Below are positions 43,601-44,354 of a stretch of DNA of 44,354 nt, in pieces. Below the pieces are notes generated by a model. It worked only from the letters and a program-made list of their open reading frames with translations. It had not been told where the DNA came from and did no database searches. How positions within the stretch are numbered: position 1 is the first letter of the stretch; every line of letters starts with the position of its first letter. The translations under genes and the position numbers were made by a program. This DNA comes from Planctomycetia bacterium (GTDB lineage: Bacteria; Planctomycetota; Planctomycetia; Pirellulales; Thermoguttaceae): the NCBI GenBank assembly GCA_030539035.1, contig JAUNSU010000021.1, forward strand, positions 1 through 44,354. Reading direction: 5' to 3'.

Positions 43601-44087
43601 AAAAAATTCTCGCGGCGGAACGAACGTCGAAGGGAATCCTGTTCGCAATCTTGCCTTGAATCCGGATGCCTATACAAATCATCTTCGATCATATCCGCGT
43701 GTAATGGCCAATTCATGGTACCGATACCGTCCGGAATTTTCACCTGTTCATTTGATTGATGGAAAAACGAAGGACAAAAATTATTGGCGCCCCGCGCGGC
43801 GTACCGATTTGGCTCTTAATCTCGAATTTGGTCGTGAAATCGAAACGGAAAAAGTCGTACTGACACTTCATTTGACCGAAAAACAAAAGACAACTTGGAC
43901 AAAGGCAGCACTTCTGTTTTCAGGTGGTGAAAAAATTCCGATCATCTTGAAACCGACCAGCAAGCCGCAAACGTTTACTTTTCCCAAGGTCAAATGTTCT
44001 TCCGTTCAGTTGATCGAATTGCACCAGACGTTTCCCTTGACAGACAACGGAATTGCCGAATGGGAAGTATGGGGCAAAGATATCTAA
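40620..44087 (+). CDS. Secreted diheme HzsA-like protein with C-terminal discoidin-like domain
   Basis: A 1155-residue protein related to the alpha subunit of anammox hydrazine synthase, a family also common in heterotrophic planctomycetes with unknown function. The ATG at 40620 has AAGGA 6 bases upstream and opens a signal peptide (1-~25). A TolB/WD40-like beta-propeller (~195-500) is seen in DPSLSYDGKTLAFSM and EPEWLPNGNLIFTSTRS. Two c-type heme motifs follow, CIGCH (630-634) and CIVCH (715-719). ACWIDLNVPYCGSW (~880) is the conserved C-terminal core; residues ~1010-1155 resemble an F5/8 type C carbohydrate-binding domain. Exported and attached to heme, it would work in the periplasm. An XylR-like regulator precedes it and a strong terminator ends it. 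Confidence 0.85.
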   Translation: MQTRKRTGIFLAGILFLVNSMMVSGQQYTEKDIADRQVSPYPVQRLHRDWMYQDAKTLKVDACFTSKKSSDLERAMIDRVLEELTEEGVQTDLLEAKKKELVQAKKTGADPAWKELYFEACRLRRKMRLEIFNDHPREYFYVKHFVFGDAQAMFAMTDHLTDAIFRETGRDNRMNSQLCKMTINQDGSVSTRVILDMPTGIIRDPSLSYDGKTLAFSMRKADQDHGDDFHLYTMPVDSNKPTQITFGAGTADMEPEWLPNGNLIFTSTRSVFSAPCWWSSVCNLYTCDAQGRYIRRLGVDHGHTVFPHMTEDGRITYTRWEYSDRTPGYLHSLFVMNADGTNQTEYYGNNSQFPAAILHARSVPNSTKVIAIAGAHHIDQRGKLIMIDRREGTQAGTGVNYLAPERPMPYAEGHGTGGSIAHGTEGEQFQYPYPLDEDNYIVCYSPEGGSIRGLKGIHNGKQGSPAFGIYLMDRDGRRELLIYDPVVSSGQHIANKARPLPVQRDSPVDEQKNSGRFYVQDIYYGPGMKGVKRGEAKKMRIVALDYRAKGTVALGLHPWGGHQTTPCAINNGSYDVKHVLGTVDIEKDGSCYFECPSRVPVYFQILDNKGQMIQNMRSWTMVLPGEMFSCIGCHEDKNTTFTAKKAATEAVQKKPQKIKPFFEPGEEPVQEMERFLTAEEKKAMNYLSVNAPQGMDVPKGFSYTREIQPIWDEHCIVCHSGSKNPAKKDVPLSLLGDDRPVTNDEIYNRAKWRLILRSYGHGSTKGTPGRLFSESYINLTDFGYNAKIPKYKVATHGTAASDKAYLSFFNNDPSKIPNPDGDGYSSDEYSGKGIINWLHAPSTCSMIAPRSYGSCSSPLMKYLEPSHYGVQLTQKEKETVACWIDLNVPYCGSWMELNYWDKLVHNIHSALSPWSVYGNKMRQIYLYFEAKRLKNAQIELAHIAKYIEHKNNGTAFKLSDFPIYEFGGKEVQKKFVEDYDRLPQTVPIFGMAQGKNSRGGTNVEGNPVRNLALNPDAYTNHLRSYPRVMANSWYRYRPEFSPVHLIDGKTKDKNYWRPARRTDLALNLEFGREIETEKVVLTLHLTEKQKTTWTKAALLFSGGEKIPIILKPTSKPQTFTFPKVKCSSVQLIELHQTFPLTDNGIAEWEVWGKDI

Positions 44088-44112
44088 ACCGGAAAAAGGA
44101 ACCCCTTGCATG

Positions 44113-44141
44113 CTTTCCCCTGAAAATTGGGGAAAGTTTTT
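44113..44141 (+). terminator. Strong rho-independent terminator after the HzsA-like gene
   Basis: CTTTCCCC, an 8-base loop, GGGGAAAG, then TTTTT: a perfect 8-bp G/C-rich stem with a five-U tail, 25 bases after the stop at 44087. Confidence 0.85.
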
Positions 44142-44177
44142 ACGATTTAAACAAGTAAAAGATGGAAAAGATTGTAA

Positions 44178-44327
44178 ATGATGAAACGCTTATTATGGAA
44201 TATTCTCGCGGCAATATTTATCATACAATTTTGTGCTACATATTTGATCGCGGAGGAATTTTTGCCCCAGGCGATTTGGAGTGATGCCGAAGTGCTCCCG
44301 GCTAACCCAAGTTCCGCAGTTGGATGA
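44178..44327 (+). CDS. 49-codon secreted ORF or broken gene start
   Basis: ATGATG at 44178 opens a peptide with a signal-like start (MMKRLLWNILAAIFIIQFC) that continues for 30 residues (AEEFLPQAIWSDAEVLPANP) and stops at TGA 44325. The segment after the signal peptide is protein-like but far too short to be a usual exported protein; the window ends 27 bases later. It may be a true small secreted protein or the first part of a longer gene with a premature stop or frameshift. A weak GGAAAAG precedes it. Confidence 0.4.
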   Translation: MMKRLLWNILAAIFIIQFCATYLIAEEFLPQAIWSDAEVLPANPSSAVG

Positions 44328-44354
44328 ACGGAAAATTTTTTGAAAATATTTTGG

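Noticed and set aside
1-44354. CRISPR array, tRNA, rRNA or insertion sequence
   Set aside because: No regularly spaced repeats, transposase, or RNA-gene sequence recognised on either strand by eye.

Overview
The window reads as chromosomal DNA of a Gram-negative, heterotrophic bacterium, most likely a Planctomycetota member (Pirellulales-like; this assignment is an inference from gene families, not from a marker tree). The signs are lipid A genes (lpxK, lpxB), a planctomycete-style ExbB/ExbD-like triad with very large accessory domains, a signal peptidase I carrying a zinc-ribbon insertion, an AraC/XylR-type regulator next to a hydrazine-synthase-alpha-like (HzsA-like) diheme protein, and secreted glycoside-hydrolase-like proteins. 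No rRNA, tRNA, CRISPR array, insertion sequence or phage gene was seen.

Layout. 1-7800, all on the minus strand, is housekeeping: the start of infB (running off the left edge), nusA with a good promoter and long leader, dus, ispH and hisS in one tight run, a DRE-TIM aldolase as its own promoter-to-terminator unit, and an FHA protein with a strong terminator. 7801-8211 is AT-rich and holds a perfect inverted repeat and a repeated ATGCAAAAT-type element. 8212-15840 holds a small secreted protein, lpxK with a HEAT-like lipoprotein (minus), then the three-gene ExbB/ExbD-like module (plus). 15878-23424 (plus) starts from a near-consensus promoter and holds a secreted clan GH-A-like glycosidase, an FAD oxidoreductase joined to it by 3 bases, an Old Yellow Enzyme relative, lpxB and an M50 protease.

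23384-32082 is mostly minus strand: lepB, pyrC, ftsY, nusB, ribH, cstA, a small membrane protein and an NAD-dependent epimerase. nusB and ribH carry unusual charged insertions or tails. 32103-36089 holds a thioesterase and a bile-acid:Na+ symporter-family transporter (plus), a bifunctional homocysteine methyltransferase/methylenetetrahydrofolate reductase (minus) and a YqeG-type phosphatase (plus). 36119-38989 is a large secreted fusion of a sugar-isomerase-like barrel with a glycosidase-like barrel.

39047-44141 looks like an acquired or specialised module: an AraC/XylR-family regulator, two direct repeats exactly 21 bp apart abutting a strong promoter, and a 1155-residue secreted diheme HzsA-like protein closed by a strong terminator. 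The arrangement matches AraC-type activation and is the most testable regulatory prediction here. The tetranucleotide GATC is strikingly abundant in most of the window and drops sharply in this module.
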